Source of the DNA: GCA-2687515 sp963582805
GTDB lineage: Bacteria; Pseudomonadota; Alphaproteobacteria; Rhodospirillales; UBA2165
NCBI GenBank assembly: GCA_963582805.1
Contig: CAUZTZ010000010.1
Coordinates: 1 to 28,009, forward strand
Direction of reading: 5' to 3'
DNA length: 28,009 nt
Both the position numbers and the translations under genes were made by a program. Shown here piece by piece: positions 1 through 7,495 of the stretch. The notes under the pieces are model-generated. The model was not told where the DNA came from. It searched no databases and saw nothing but the letters and a program-made list of their open reading frames with translations. The stretch's first letter is position 1. Each line of letters starts with the position of its first letter.

Positions 1-633
1 AAAGACCGGCCCGAGGAAGGCACCTGCCTTTTCGCGTATCTTTCCAGAACGATGGCTGCGGTATCCTCGAAGCGGATATTGACGCTGCTCACCATTCCGT
101 TGTCGCTGACCATCGTCAATCACGGCATCAACCTCACCTTCATTCCGATCCTGATGGAGCTGTCCTTCGATGCCTCGGCATTTATGATCGGCATCATTGT
201 TTCGGCGCGGGTCACGGTGGGCGCCATATTCGCTTTCAATCTCGGCCGGCTGGTGGCCCGCTTTGGCGAGGTCAATCTGCTCTATGTGTCGTTTTCCGTG
301 CTTGGGCTGGCCTTTCTGATCACACCCCTGATGCCCAGCGTCTGGTGGCTATTGGCGCCGGCGCTCCTGTCCGGGATCAACACCGGCATGGCCTTTCCGG
401 CATTCCAGTCGATCTTGGTGCGGCAAGCCCCGGAAGGCTCGCTGGCCGGCGTCATGGCCGCCAACTCGGTCGCCGCGCGCTTCGGCCAGACCATCGGGCC
501 GTTGCTGGCCGGGCTCGGCTTTGCAGTGATCGGGCTGGATATGGTGTTCGTGGCGGCGGCGGTCATTGTGTTCGCGGCGCTGATCTTCCTGGCCTTTGCG
601 CTTCGGCGCTACCGGACGGTTGCCGCGCCATGA
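1..633 (+). CDS. MFS transporter, C-terminal part (cut by window edge)
   Basis: The frame is open from base 1 to a TGA at 631-633, so the ATG at 52 is probably internal and the gene starts outside the window. The visible 211 residues hold about six hydrophobic segments. A short cytoplasmic stretch (EEGTCLFAYLSRT, then SSKR) precedes them, as in the central loop between the two six-helix halves of major facilitator transporters. The segment around FNLGRLVARFGEVNL resembles the loop between helices 8 and 9 of this superfamily. The product would be an inner-membrane secondary transporter, but the substrate cannot be read from the sequence. The stop overlaps the start of the next transporter gene in an ATGA, so the two are probably translationally coupled. 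It ends with a short basic tail. Family call is good; subfamily is unknown. Confidence 0.85.
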   Translation, partial: KDRPEEGTCLFAYLSRTMAAVSSKRILTLLTIPLSLTIVNHGINLTFIPILMELSFDASAFMIGIIVSARVTVGAIFAFNLGRLVARFGEVNLLYVSFSVLGLAFLITPLMPSVWWLLAPALLSGINTGMAFPAFQSILVRQAPEGSLAGVMAANSVAARFGQTIGPLLAGLGFAVIGLDMVFVAAAVIVFAALIFLAFALRRYRTVAAP

Positions 634-1562
634 CGCCCGATCAAACCACAGACGCCGGCAAAATGTCGGCCAACATGCGCGGCATCCTGCTGATGATCGC
701 GGCGACCATGCTGCTGACCACCATGTCCGGTCTGGTGCGCGTCGTTGCCGAGGACATGCATCCCTTTCAGGTCGCCTTCATGCGCAATTTCTTCGGCCTG
801 ATGTTGCTAATGCCGATCCTCGCCCGCCAGGGATTGGCGCCCTTGGCCACCCAAAATATGGGGCTGATGGCGGTCCGCGGGTTCTTCAATGCGATTGCCA
901 TGCTGGCCTATTTCCTGGCCCTCGGCATGATGCCGCTGGCGGAATTGTCGGCCCTGTCGTTCACGGTGCCTTTGTTCGTGGCCGTCCTGGTGGTGCCGTT
1001 TCTTGGCGAACGGCTGGGGCCGCGCCGTATCGCCAGCCTGATCATCGGCTTTTCCGGCGCCCTCATTATCCTGCGGCCGGGTATCGAGATTGTCGATATC
1101 GGCGCCCTTTACGCCATTGTCTCTTCTTTGAGTTGGGCGATTGCGGTGATCGTTATCAAGCATCTGTCGAAGTCCAATTCGACGGTCACCATCACCATCT
1201 ACGGCATGCTGTTTCTGGCTTTGTTTACCCTGGTGCCGGCCCTGTTTGTCTGGCGCTGGCCCAGCCCGCAGGAATATCTTTGGCTGGTCGGCATCGCCGG
1301 GCTCGGCACAGTGGGGCAATTGGCCTTTGCGCAGGCCCTCAAATTCGCCGACGCCAGCCTGATCATGCCGTTCGATTTCACCAAGCTCATCTGGGCGAGC
1401 CTGTTCGGTATTGTCATATTTTCCGAAGTGCCGACGCTCTGGACCTTGGCCGGCGGCGCCTTGATTTTCGCCAGCGCCAGCTATGTCACCTACCGGGAAG
1501 GCTTGCACCGGGGAGAATTGGCCAAAAAACAAAAACCGGCGCCGGCCGAATCTGGGCTTTGA
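630..1562 (+). CDS. EamA/DMT-family exporter
   Basis: This is a 310-residue inner-membrane protein with about ten hydrophobic helices in two repeats, the architecture and length of EamA (DUF6) drug/metabolite transporters. Family hallmarks are visible. The first repeat has a conserved helix with PLAELSALSFTVPLFV and then a loop with LGERLG (FLGERLGPRR). The second repeat ends in a helix with SEVPTLWTLAGGALIFAS. I chose the ATG at 630 because it overlaps the preceding MFS stop (ATGA) and the hydrophobic core begins about 17 residues later; an upstream in-frame start at 345 would read through the MFS gene. The basic C-terminal tail (AKKQKP) is probably cytoplasmic. Such proteins export metabolites such as amino acids or nucleosides; the actual cargo is unknown. 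It converges on the sulfatase gene with only a few bases between them. Confidence 0.88.
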   Translation: MTPDQTTDAGKMSANMRGILLMIAATMLLTTMSGLVRVVAEDMHPFQVAFMRNFFGLMLLMPILARQGLAPLATQNMGLMAVRGFFNAIAMLAYFLALGMMPLAELSALSFTVPLFVAVLVVPFLGERLGPRRIASLIIGFSGALIILRPGIEIVDIGALYAIVSSLSWAIAVIVIKHLSKSNSTVTITIYGMLFLALFTLVPALFVWRWPSPQEYLWLVGIAGLGTVGQLAFAQALKFADASLIMPFDFTKLIWASLFGIVIFSEVPTLWTLAGGALIFASASYVTYREGLHRGELAKKQKPAPAESGL

Positions 1563-1565
1563 AAT

Positions 1566-3173
1566 TTAAGCGGTGGCCGCCGGCAAGGGGTGCAGATCGA
1601 TCAGCGCCATTTGCCGGCGTGCCAGTGTTTCCAGCATCTCGGAGCGGGTTTTTTTGTGGCCCGGATCATCCCAGAGATTGATGATCTCGTCGGGATCATC
1701 GATCAGATCATACATCTCGCCCCAATCGTTGCCGTGATAAAGGGTCAGCCGGTATTGCCCGGTCACCAGCGTATGGCAGCGCGCCGGCGGCGGCTGGTCG
1801 AAATAGCCGCGCTGGTCTTCTTGTTCGATCAACACTGCGCCCGGCCCCTGATCGGGGGCGCCGCCAATCTCCGGCATCAACGAGCGCCCCTGGATACCGT
1901 AATAGGGCTCAAAGCCGGTGCGGTCTAAAATGGTTTGCGCGATATCGAGGGTGCCCGACATGGCGTCCGAGACGCCGCCGGACGTCTTGCCATCCACGTC
2001 CGCCCAGATGAACGGCACCCGGATCAGCCCGTGATAATGGATCGGCCCCTTGAGCATAAGCTGATGATCGCCCAAAAGATCGCCGTGATCGGTGGTGAAG
2101 ACAACAATGGTGTCTTCGGCGAGGCCCAGTTCTTCCAGCTTGTTCATGACAGTGCCGATACTGTCATCGACCATGGTGATCATGCCGCAGGTGAGCGCCA
2201 TGGCTTCGCGCACATGTGCTTCTTCGGCGGCGAACAGGTTCTGGCCTTGGGTGATCTGGCTGCCGTCGTCGCGCTTGTCCCAGGCCCATTGCACCGAATT
2301 GGGCGGCGCCACGTTGGTCCGGTATGAGGCCGGCAATTCCATATCATCGGGATCATACATGTCCCAATATTTGCCCGGCGGCGTGAACGGATGGTGCGGA
2401 TCGGGGTAGGACATCATCATGAAGAACGGCTTTTCGGCGCCGCCCGCTTTATAGTTTTGTAAGTATTCCACGCTGTTCTCGGTGATATAGCTGGTCGGGT
2501 ACAATTCTTCCGGGACCGCCGTCCGCCAGGTCTGCGGGCCGGTATAATCGTGCGCCAAGGCGTTGTCGGGCCCGCGCAGATTTTCCGAGCCCGGATGACG
2601 TTCTTCCAGCCAAAGGGTGTAGTGACCGCCCACCTTGTCGCCATGGCCGGTGCACAAATTCACATGGTCGAAACCATAGAACGGCATATCCATCTCGAAC
2701 GTGGAGCCGACTTTATAATTCTCGTCGGTTTCCTGGGTGTAGAAATCCTGGATATGGTCGGGGCCGACGGCGTCGCGCAAATGTTCCGGCGCCGGGGTCA
2801 GGCCGCCCGGTGTCTCGGGGCGCTTAAAATAGGGATTGAGGCTGCCCATATTCTGCAGATGGCTCTTGCCGACGAGGCCGGTCTGGTAGCCTTGGGCGTG
2901 CAGGATATCCAAAAATGTCACGCTTCGCCGGTCGAGGGAGATGCCGTTATGGCGCACCCCATGCACCGACGGCATGCGCCCGGTCACCAGGGTCGAGCGG
3001 TTCGGCTGGCAGACGGCGCTGGCCACATAGAAGCGCTCGAAGCGGGTGCCACGGGCGGCGATGGCATCGATGTTCGGCGTCTTGACGATAGGATGGCCAT
3101 AGCAGCCGAGATAATCAGCCCGGTGCTGATCGGTGATGATAAACAGGAAATTGGGTTGCTTGCTGCTGGCCAT
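1566..3173 (-). CDS. type I sulfatase (formylglycine-dependent)
   Basis: This 535-residue enzyme belongs to the alkaline-phosphatase-like sulfatases, which hydrolyse sulfate esters. The N-terminus has the metal-binding start (FIITDQHRADYLG, Asp15). The modification signature follows at residues 55-66 (CQPNRSTLVTGR): Cys55 would become formylglycine, with Pro57 and Arg59 in the required places. The second metal/catalytic segment, TTDHGDLLGDH, lies in the C-terminal half. There is no signal peptide, so it is probably cytoplasmic. The start at 3173 (MASSKQPN) sits just before the first beta strand and follows an AGGGAA sequence; upstream in-frame codons encode nothing family-like. It is the last gene of a likely three-gene operon. 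No formylglycine-generating enzyme is encoded in the window, so maturation must come from elsewhere. Choline-sulfatase, arylsulfatase or another substrate cannot be distinguished. Confidence 0.92.
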   Translation of the reverse strand: MASSKQPNFLFIITDQHRADYLGCYGHPIVKTPNIDAIAARGTRFERFYVASAVCQPNRSTLVTGRMPSVHGVRHNGISLDRRSVTFLDILHAQGYQTGLVGKSHLQNMGSLNPYFKRPETPGGLTPAPEHLRDAVGPDHIQDFYTQETDENYKVGSTFEMDMPFYGFDHVNLCTGHGDKVGGHYTLWLEERHPGSENLRGPDNALAHDYTGPQTWRTAVPEELYPTSYITENSVEYLQNYKAGGAEKPFFMMMSYPDPHHPFTPPGKYWDMYDPDDMELPASYRTNVAPPNSVQWAWDKRDDGSQITQGQNLFAAEEAHVREAMALTCGMITMVDDSIGTVMNKLEELGLAEDTIVVFTTDHGDLLGDHQLMLKGPIHYHGLIRVPFIWADVDGKTSGGVSDAMSGTLDIAQTILDRTGFEPYYGIQGRSLMPEIGGAPDQGPGAVLIEQEDQRGYFDQPPPARCHTLVTGQYRLTLYHGNDWGEMYDLIDDPDEIINLWDDPGHKKTRSEMLETLARRQMALIDLHPLPAATA

Positions 3174-3262
3174 GAAATTCAGGTTCCCTAGAGATCGCCA
3201 AGAGATCGTTATTTGGAATTCATAATGCAATATCGATGCGCCAATGCAAACGCATGGCATCT

Positions 3263-4162
3263 CTATTCGACCGGATTCTCCAAGGTGCCGATCGGATCGA
3301 TGGTGATCGAAACCACGTCGCCGGGCTTTAGAAATACCGGCGGATCGAACCCGATGCCGACGCCCACCGGCGTGCCGGTGGCGATAATGTCGCCGGCGAT
3401 CAATGTGATGCCTTCGGAGATCGCGGCGATCAGCGTCGGCACATCGAATATCAGCGCCGCCACCTTGGCGTCCTGGCGCGGCTCGTCATTGACCCGGGTG
3501 GTCAGGTGAAAATCGCGCACATCGCCGGCCTCATCGGCGGTCAGCAGCAGCGGCCCCATGGGGCAGAAACTGTCGAGGCCCTTGCCGATGAACCACTGTT
3601 TGTGCCGGTGCTGCAGGGTGCGCGCCGTCACATCGTTGATCACCGTGTAGCCGTAGACGTGATCCAAGGCATTCGCTTTCGATATGCCGCGCCCGCCGGG
3701 GCCGATGATGACCCCCAGCTCGCCCTCGTAATCCACCGAGTTTGTGGGATCGAGGCTGGTCAGGATGGGGGCGCCCGGCCCCACCACGGCGGTGTTGGGT
3801 TTGGTGAATACGATGGGGAATTCGGGCACCGCGTCGGCGCCGGCGGTGGCATCGAACCCGCTATCATGAAATTCCCGGGCGTGTTCGTGGTAGTTGCGGC
3901 CCACCGCCAGCACGTTGCGCAAGGGATTGGGGATCGGCGCCAAAAGGCGCGCGTCCGCGGCATCAATCCGAGCCTCATCGCCGGCGTTATCGACAGCCGC
4001 CCGGGCCATTTGCAGACCTTGATTGCCGCGTTCGATCAGCCCGTTCATATCCGTTGGCATGTCCGGATCGGCGACTGAAAAATCGACGATCTGCCCGGCG
4101 CCTCGCTCAAGGGCGCCGATGCGGGGCGCCGCAGCCCCTTGTTGAAACGTAACCAGACGCAT
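3263..4162 (-). CDS. fumarylacetoacetate hydrolase family protein
   Basis: At 299 residues this matches the FAH family, which cleaves C-C bonds of acylpyruvates or decarboxylates and isomerises related 2-oxo acids in aromatic degradation. Visible family features are GRNYHEH (88-94), the metal-binding DYEGELGVIIG (144-154, with Glu146 and Glu148), NDVTART (176-182, Asp177), GKGLDSFCPMGP (193-204) and IATGTPVGVG (260-269). Roughly the first 75 residues form the variable N-terminal domain seen in many bacterial members. The ATG is preceded by AGGAG nine bases upstream, a convincing ribosome site. It lies between the alpha/beta hydrolase gene (35 bp away) and the sulfatase gene (89 bp away), all in one direction, which suggests a shared catabolic pathway. 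The specific substrate is unknown. Confidence 0.92.
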   Translation of the reverse strand: MRLVTFQQGAAAPRIGALERGAGQIVDFSVADPDMPTDMNGLIERGNQGLQMARAAVDNAGDEARIDAADARLLAPIPNPLRNVLAVGRNYHEHAREFHDSGFDATAGADAVPEFPIVFTKPNTAVVGPGAPILTSLDPTNSVDYEGELGVIIGPGGRGISKANALDHVYGYTVINDVTARTLQHRHKQWFIGKGLDSFCPMGPLLLTADEAGDVRDFHLTTRVNDEPRQDAKVAALIFDVPTLIAAISEGITLIAGDIIATGTPVGVGIGFDPPVFLKPGDVVSITIDPIGTLENPVE

Positions 4163-4197
4163 GGGAAATGGCTCCTGAATAAACCAAAGGCCGTGGA

Positions 4198-5076
4198 TTA
4201 GGGCGTGAGGCCCATCTGTGCCAGCGTCGCTGCGGGCAGGGCTGAGCCGGCGCGGCCATATTCCTGGCGCATCTGGAAATGATTGTTGGCGGCAAATGTC
4301 AGCGGCGCCGAGACGGCCCCCGTGGCCGCTTCCCAGGCCGCCGCCAGGTCCCGGCTTTGGCGCTGAAATTCGTCCAGCTCGCCGCCGCCGTAAGCAAAGA
4401 TGGCGGGCGGCGCATCATCGCGAATATGGCGGCCGGGGCTCAAGCGCTGCTCGTCCTCGGCGCTCAAATTTAGGTATTCGTTGCGCGCCGAAAGCCGCAC
4501 CGGCGCCAGATCGTAAGGCCCGGACACCAGCGTGGCGCCCTTGATCACGTCCGCCGGCAGACCAAATTCAGCCTGCCAATCGGTGACCGCCGTCATCGCC
4601 GTCAGGTGCGCGCCCGACGAATGGCCGCACACATGGAGGCGCTCGGCATCAGCGCCGAGGCTGGCGGCATTTGCATAACAAAAGGCAACCGCTTCGCGGC
4701 ATTGGCGCACCATGTCGCCAAGGGTGACGTCGGGCACCACCGAAAAATTGGGCGCCACGAACACGGCGCCGGCGCGCACGAATTGGGGCGCCACCTGACC
4801 GTCGCGGCCTTCTTCGGCCATCAGCCAGGCGCCGCCATGGAAATAGATCAAAATGGGCGCATCCTTTGGCGCCGCCGCCTTGGGCCGGTACACCGCCATC
4901 CATTGATCGTCTTCGGGCCCGTAAGAAACCTTTGGCTCGCAGTCGAACTCGGCGCGCGCCGCAACGGTGTCGTCTTGGGCCTGCTTGGAATAAGGCCCGA
5001 TATCGGGAATCAGCGTGCGCTGATTATATTGGGCGTTCAATTGTTCTTGATCGTAATCCTTAAAAATTTTGGTCAC
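4198..5076 (-). CDS. alpha/beta hydrolase, arylformamidase-like
   Basis: The protein is an esterase/lipase-type alpha/beta hydrolase resembling bacterial kynurenine formamidases. From the GTG start it is 292 residues long, with the oxyanion motif HGGAW at 80-84 and the nucleophile elbow GHSSG with Ser153. A GGGELDEF stretch supplies a likely acid and NNHF near the C-terminus a likely catalytic His. The opening (QLNAQYNQR followed by a segment ending in YSKQ) resembles the N-terminus of arylformamidase-like proteins. I chose GTG at 5076 because GGAAGGAA lies seven bases upstream; an ATG at 5118 and a TTG at 5121 are in frame but lack a ribosome site. It heads the operon with the FAH-family and sulfatase genes. 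Formamide, ester or carbamate substrates are all possible. No kynureninase or tryptophan dioxygenase gene is visible, so a kynurenine role is unsupported. Confidence 0.85.
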   Translation of the reverse strand: MTKIFKDYDQEQLNAQYNQRTLIPDIGPYSKQAQDDTVAARAEFDCEPKVSYGPEDDQWMAVYRPKAAAPKDAPILIYFHGGAWLMAEEGRDGQVAPQFVRAGAVFVAPNFSVVPDVTLGDMVRQCREAVAFCYANAASLGADAERLHVCGHSSGAHLTAMTAVTDWQAEFGLPADVIKGATLVSGPYDLAPVRLSARNEYLNLSAEDEQRLSPGRHIRDDAPPAIFAYGGGELDEFQRQSRDLAAAWEAATGAVSAPLTFAANNHFQMRQEYGRAGSALPAATLAQMGLTP

Positions 5077-5141
5077 GCGCGTTCCTTCCGTTGCCGCTTC
5101 AAATAGCGTTGACAGCATCAACCCGGCGGTTTAACCATTTG

Positions 5142-5270
5142 GGTGATGGTTCCCGCAAGGGATTAATAGGGAATGCGGTGCGCGGAGTATCCGCAAAGCC
5201 GTGACTGCCCCCGCAACTGTGAGCAACTTGGCAGCTTTGCCGAAATGCGAGTCAGAGACCTGCCATTACC
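5142..5270 (+). promoter_or_regulatory. cobalamin riboswitch
   Basis: The classic B12-box core is present at 5197-5220 (GCCGTGACTGCCCCCGCAAC, then TGT), with the downstream element GTCAGAGACCTGCC at 5251-5264. A closing P1 stem is visible: GGTGATGG at 5142-5149 pairs with CCATTACC at 5263-5270 with one G-U pair. Internal elements such as ATTAATAGGGAA (5162-5173) and GCGGTGCGCGG...CCGC also match the aptamer layout. It lies 46 bases upstream of cbtB and should repress the cobalt uptake genes when adenosylcobalamin is abundant. I see no clear intrinsic terminator between the aptamer and the GGAGGG ribosome site, so translational control is more likely; that part is inference. Confidence 0.96.
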
Positions 5271-5316
5271 ATTAAGAGGAGCCTTTGGGGTTCTTCAAAC
5301 AACACGGAGGGTGATT

Positions 5317-5517
5317 ATGAACGAAAACACGAATTCCGCGGCCAAAACAGTTTCCAGCCAGGCGCCGGCAGTATCGCTGTCGCAGCGCGCCGGAGTAGCC
5401 GCCATCGGCGGTATCTTGGGCGTCTTCCTGCTGATCGGCGTTGGCTTTGCCAATCCCAGCATCATCCACAACGCCGCCCACGACGCCCGCCACGCCAACG
5501 CGTTTCCCTGCCACTAG
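5317..5517 (+). CDS. cbtB: cobalt transporter subunit CbtB
   Basis: This is a 66-residue protein with one transmembrane helix (GVAAIGGILGVFLLIGVGF, about residues 28-46). Its C-terminus is rich in His and ends in the hallmark RHANAFPCH, with further His at HNAAHDARH. That single-helix layout and His/Cys tail define CbtB, the small partner of CbtA in a predicted cobalt importer. The ATG at 5317 follows a strong GGAGGG (5306-5311). An upstream in-frame start inside the riboswitch would give a longer reading frame but is ruled out by the RNA structure and ribosome site. It is directly downstream of the cobalamin riboswitch and 9 bp ahead of cbtA, so the two are almost certainly co-expressed when cobalamin is scarce. 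Confidence 0.93.
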   Translation: MNENTNSAAKTVSSQAPAVSLSQRAGVAAIGGILGVFLLIGVGFANPSIIHNAAHDARHANAFPCH

Positions 5518-5526
5518 AGCGCCATC

Positions 5527-6381
5527 ATGCTTTATCGGTTATTGGCAACCGGCCTGATCTCGGGCGCGGTTGCGGGCGTTGTTATGACCGTGGCGCAGAT
5601 GTTTCTGGTTGCGCCGCTGATCTTTGAGGCCGAACAGTACGAAGATACCGGCTCCGCCGCCGCCCAGGTAGCCGCCGCGGCTACGCAAGCCGGGCCGGCG
5701 GTTTCCCACAGCCACGACAACGGCCTGACCCACGCCCATACCGGCGGCGGCGCCGCCCATGGGCATGGCGAGGAAGCCGTTGGCGCTTCGGGCGCGGTTC
5801 ATGTGCACCGGGACGCGAGCGCCCATACCCACGATGCGTGGCAGCCCGAAGACGGCTTCGAGCGTACCGGATTTACGCTGCTGGCCAATCTTTTGGCGGG
5901 CATCGCCTTTGGCTTGCTGATGGCGACGGCGCTGACCCTTTATGGCCGCGCCATTACCGTGACCCAGGGTATGTTTTGGGGGACAGCGGGCTTCCTGAGC
6001 TTCGCTTTGTTGCCTTCCCTCGGTTTGCCGCCGGAGCTTCCCGGCGCCGCCGCCGGCGCCTTGCAGGACCGGCAGGTCTGGTGGCTGGCCACGGCCTTTG
6101 TGTCGGCGGGCGGCTTGGCGGCCTTGGTCTTGGGCGCCGGCTGGATGACGCGCATCGCCGGCATTGTGGTGTTATTGGCGCCGCACATCATCGGCGCGCC
6201 GCATGCGCCCAATGGCGAAGTTGGCTTGGCGCCGCCGGAACTGGCAGCCCATTTTGTGGCCTCCTCGCTGTTTACGTCGCTGGTTATGTGGCTGGTGCTC
6301 GGCGCCACGATTGCCTATGTGATGGCCCGCATGGACGCCAGGCAAAGCAATCGCATCGGCGCCGGAAACGCCGTTACCTAG
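5527..6381 (+). CDS. cbtA: cobalt transporter subunit CbtA with His-rich insert
   Basis: This 284-residue membrane protein matches CbtA, the predicted cobalt permease found with CbtB under cobalamin riboswitches. An N-terminal helix (about 7-32) is followed by a hydrophilic segment. About five further helices fill residues 115-280, including NLLAGIAFGLLMATALTLYG and the PHIIGAPHAP loop. Residues 61-102 contain ten histidines, mainly as HxH pairs (HSH, HAH, HGH, HVH, HTH). This looks like a metal-binding loop and is longer than I expect for the family. The gene starts nine bases after cbtB. Its stop codon lies inside a 17-bp palindrome shared with the convergent cobT end. Transport activity and metal specificity are inferred from family and riboswitch context. 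Confidence 0.92.
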   Translation: MLYRLLATGLISGAVAGVVMTVAQMFLVAPLIFEAEQYEDTGSAAAQVAAAATQAGPAVSHSHDNGLTHAHTGGGAAHGHGEEAVGASGAVHVHRDASAHTHDAWQPEDGFERTGFTLLANLLAGIAFGLLMATALTLYGRAITVTQGMFWGTAGFLSFALLPSLGLPPELPGAAAGALQDRQVWWLATAFVSAGGLAALVLGAGWMTRIAGIVVLLAPHIIGAPHAPNGEVGLAPPELAAHFVASSLFTSLVMWLVLGATIAYVMARMDARQSNRIGAGNAVT

Positions 6382-6387
6382 TAACGG
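6371..6387. terminator. palindrome between convergent cbtA and cobT
   Basis: CCGTTAC (6371-6377), a three-base centre, and GTAACGG (6381-6387) form a perfect 7-bp inverted repeat. It contains the cbtA stop codon (6379-6381) and abuts the cobT stop codon (6388-6390). Its position between two converging genes suggests a bidirectional termination or RNA-end-stabilising hairpin. There is no U-tract on either side, so intrinsic termination is uncertain. Confidence 0.45.
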
Positions 6388-7404
6388 TTAGTCCTTATCT
6401 GTCACGCCGGCCTCGCCGAAGGTGGCCATGCCCGCATGGCAGGCTGCCGCGCATTTCAACAGAGTAACCGCAACGGCGGCGCCGGACGCCTCGCCAAGGC
6501 GCATGCCCAGATTTAAGAGCGGCGCCATGCCCATCTTGTCCAACAGACGGATATGGCCGGGCTCGGCCGAGACATGCCCGGCGATACAGTGATCGAGAGC
6601 AACCGGCGCCGCCGCCGCCAAAGCCGCCGCCGCCGCGCCGCAGACATAGCCGTCCAGAACCACCGGCTGGCGATTGAGCCGTGCCTGAGTAATGGCGCCG
6701 GCGATGGCCGCCAGTTCGCGCCCGCCGACGCAGGCCAGAATATCAAGCCCGTCGCCAAACGCGGCCTTATGGCGCTCAACCGCTTCCGATACGACGCGCA
6801 CTTTCAACGCCAGGGCATCGCCTTCAACGCCGGTTCCGGGGCCCACCCAATCGGCCGCCTCGCCGCCATGGATGGCATGGGCGATGGCCGCCGCCGCGGT
6901 GGTGTTGCCGATCCCCATTTCGCCAAGGCAGATGACATCGTAACCTTCGCCAACCGCATCCATGCCGCGCCGGAACGCCGCCGCGCATTCGCCGTCACTC
7001 ATGGCCGGCTCTTCGGCAAAATCCCGGGTCGGATTATCCAGATCCAGCGCGACCACTTCCAGATCGGCGCCGGCCACGCCGCAAAGCTGATTGATGGCGG
7101 CGCCGCCGGCCTCGAAATTGGCGACCATCTGATAGGTCACCTCGGGCGGAAAGGCCGACACGCCTTGTTTCGTCACCCCATGATTGCCGGCGAACACCGC
7201 CACTTTGATGCGGTCTACCTGGGCTGGGTGGCGGCCTTGCCAAGCGGCCAGCCATTCGGCGATATCTTCCAGCCGGCCGAGGGAGCCGCCGGGTTTGGTC
7301 AATTGCGGCTCGCGCGCCCGCGCTTGTTCTGCGGCCCTGTCATCGGCAGCCGGTAAGGTTTGCAACAACGCGCGCACATCAATGAGGCTTTGAATATCTG
7401 ACAT
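6388..7404 (-). CDS. cobT: nicotinate-nucleotide-dimethylbenzimidazole phosphoribosyltransferase
   Basis: CobT transfers the phosphoribosyl group of nicotinate mononucleotide to 5,6-dimethylbenzimidazole, making alpha-ribazole phosphate for the lower ligand of cobalamin. The 338 residues are the expected length. Recognisable segments are KPGGSLGRLEDIA near the N-terminus, VAVFAGNHGV, LGEMGIGNTT, VLDGYVCGAAA, GHVSAEPGH and MRLGEASGAA. In the last, Glu305 corresponds to the catalytic base of the family. The enzyme is cytoplasmic. The ATG at 7404 follows GGAG 11 bases upstream. It is divergent from cobS, with 91 bp between them, and converges on cbtA, so cobalt import and loop assembly genes lie together. 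No riboswitch precedes this gene. Confidence 0.95.
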   Translation of the reverse strand: MSDIQSLIDVRALLQTLPAADDRAAEQARAREPQLTKPGGSLGRLEDIAEWLAAWQGRHPAQVDRIKVAVFAGNHGVTKQGVSAFPPEVTYQMVANFEAGGAAINQLCGVAGADLEVVALDLDNPTRDFAEEPAMSDGECAAAFRRGMDAVGEGYDVICLGEMGIGNTTAAAAIAHAIHGGEAADWVGPGTGVEGDALALKVRVVSEAVERHKAAFGDGLDILACVGGRELAAIAGAITQARLNRQPVVLDGYVCGAAAAALAAAAPVALDHCIAGHVSAEPGHIRLLDKMGMAPLLNLGMRLGEASGAAVAVTLLKCAAACHAGMATFGEAGVTDKD

Positions 7405-7429
7405 AAATTACTGGTCTCCGTCATTTATT

Positions 7430-7457
7430 TTGGAAGTTGATTTGGCATGTGTATTAT
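7430..7457 (+). promoter_or_regulatory. candidate promoter for cobS
   Basis: TTGGAA (7430-7435), a 16-bp spacer and TATTAT (7452-7457) form a plausible vegetative promoter in the cobT-cobS divergent gap. Transcription would begin near 7464, about 30 bases before the cobS start. The gap is clearly more AT-rich than the flanking genes. The assignment rests only on hexamer match and spacing. Confidence 0.35.
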
Positions 7458-7495
7458 ATGTAGAGGACATATCTTGAAAGGGTAAAACGGTCGCC

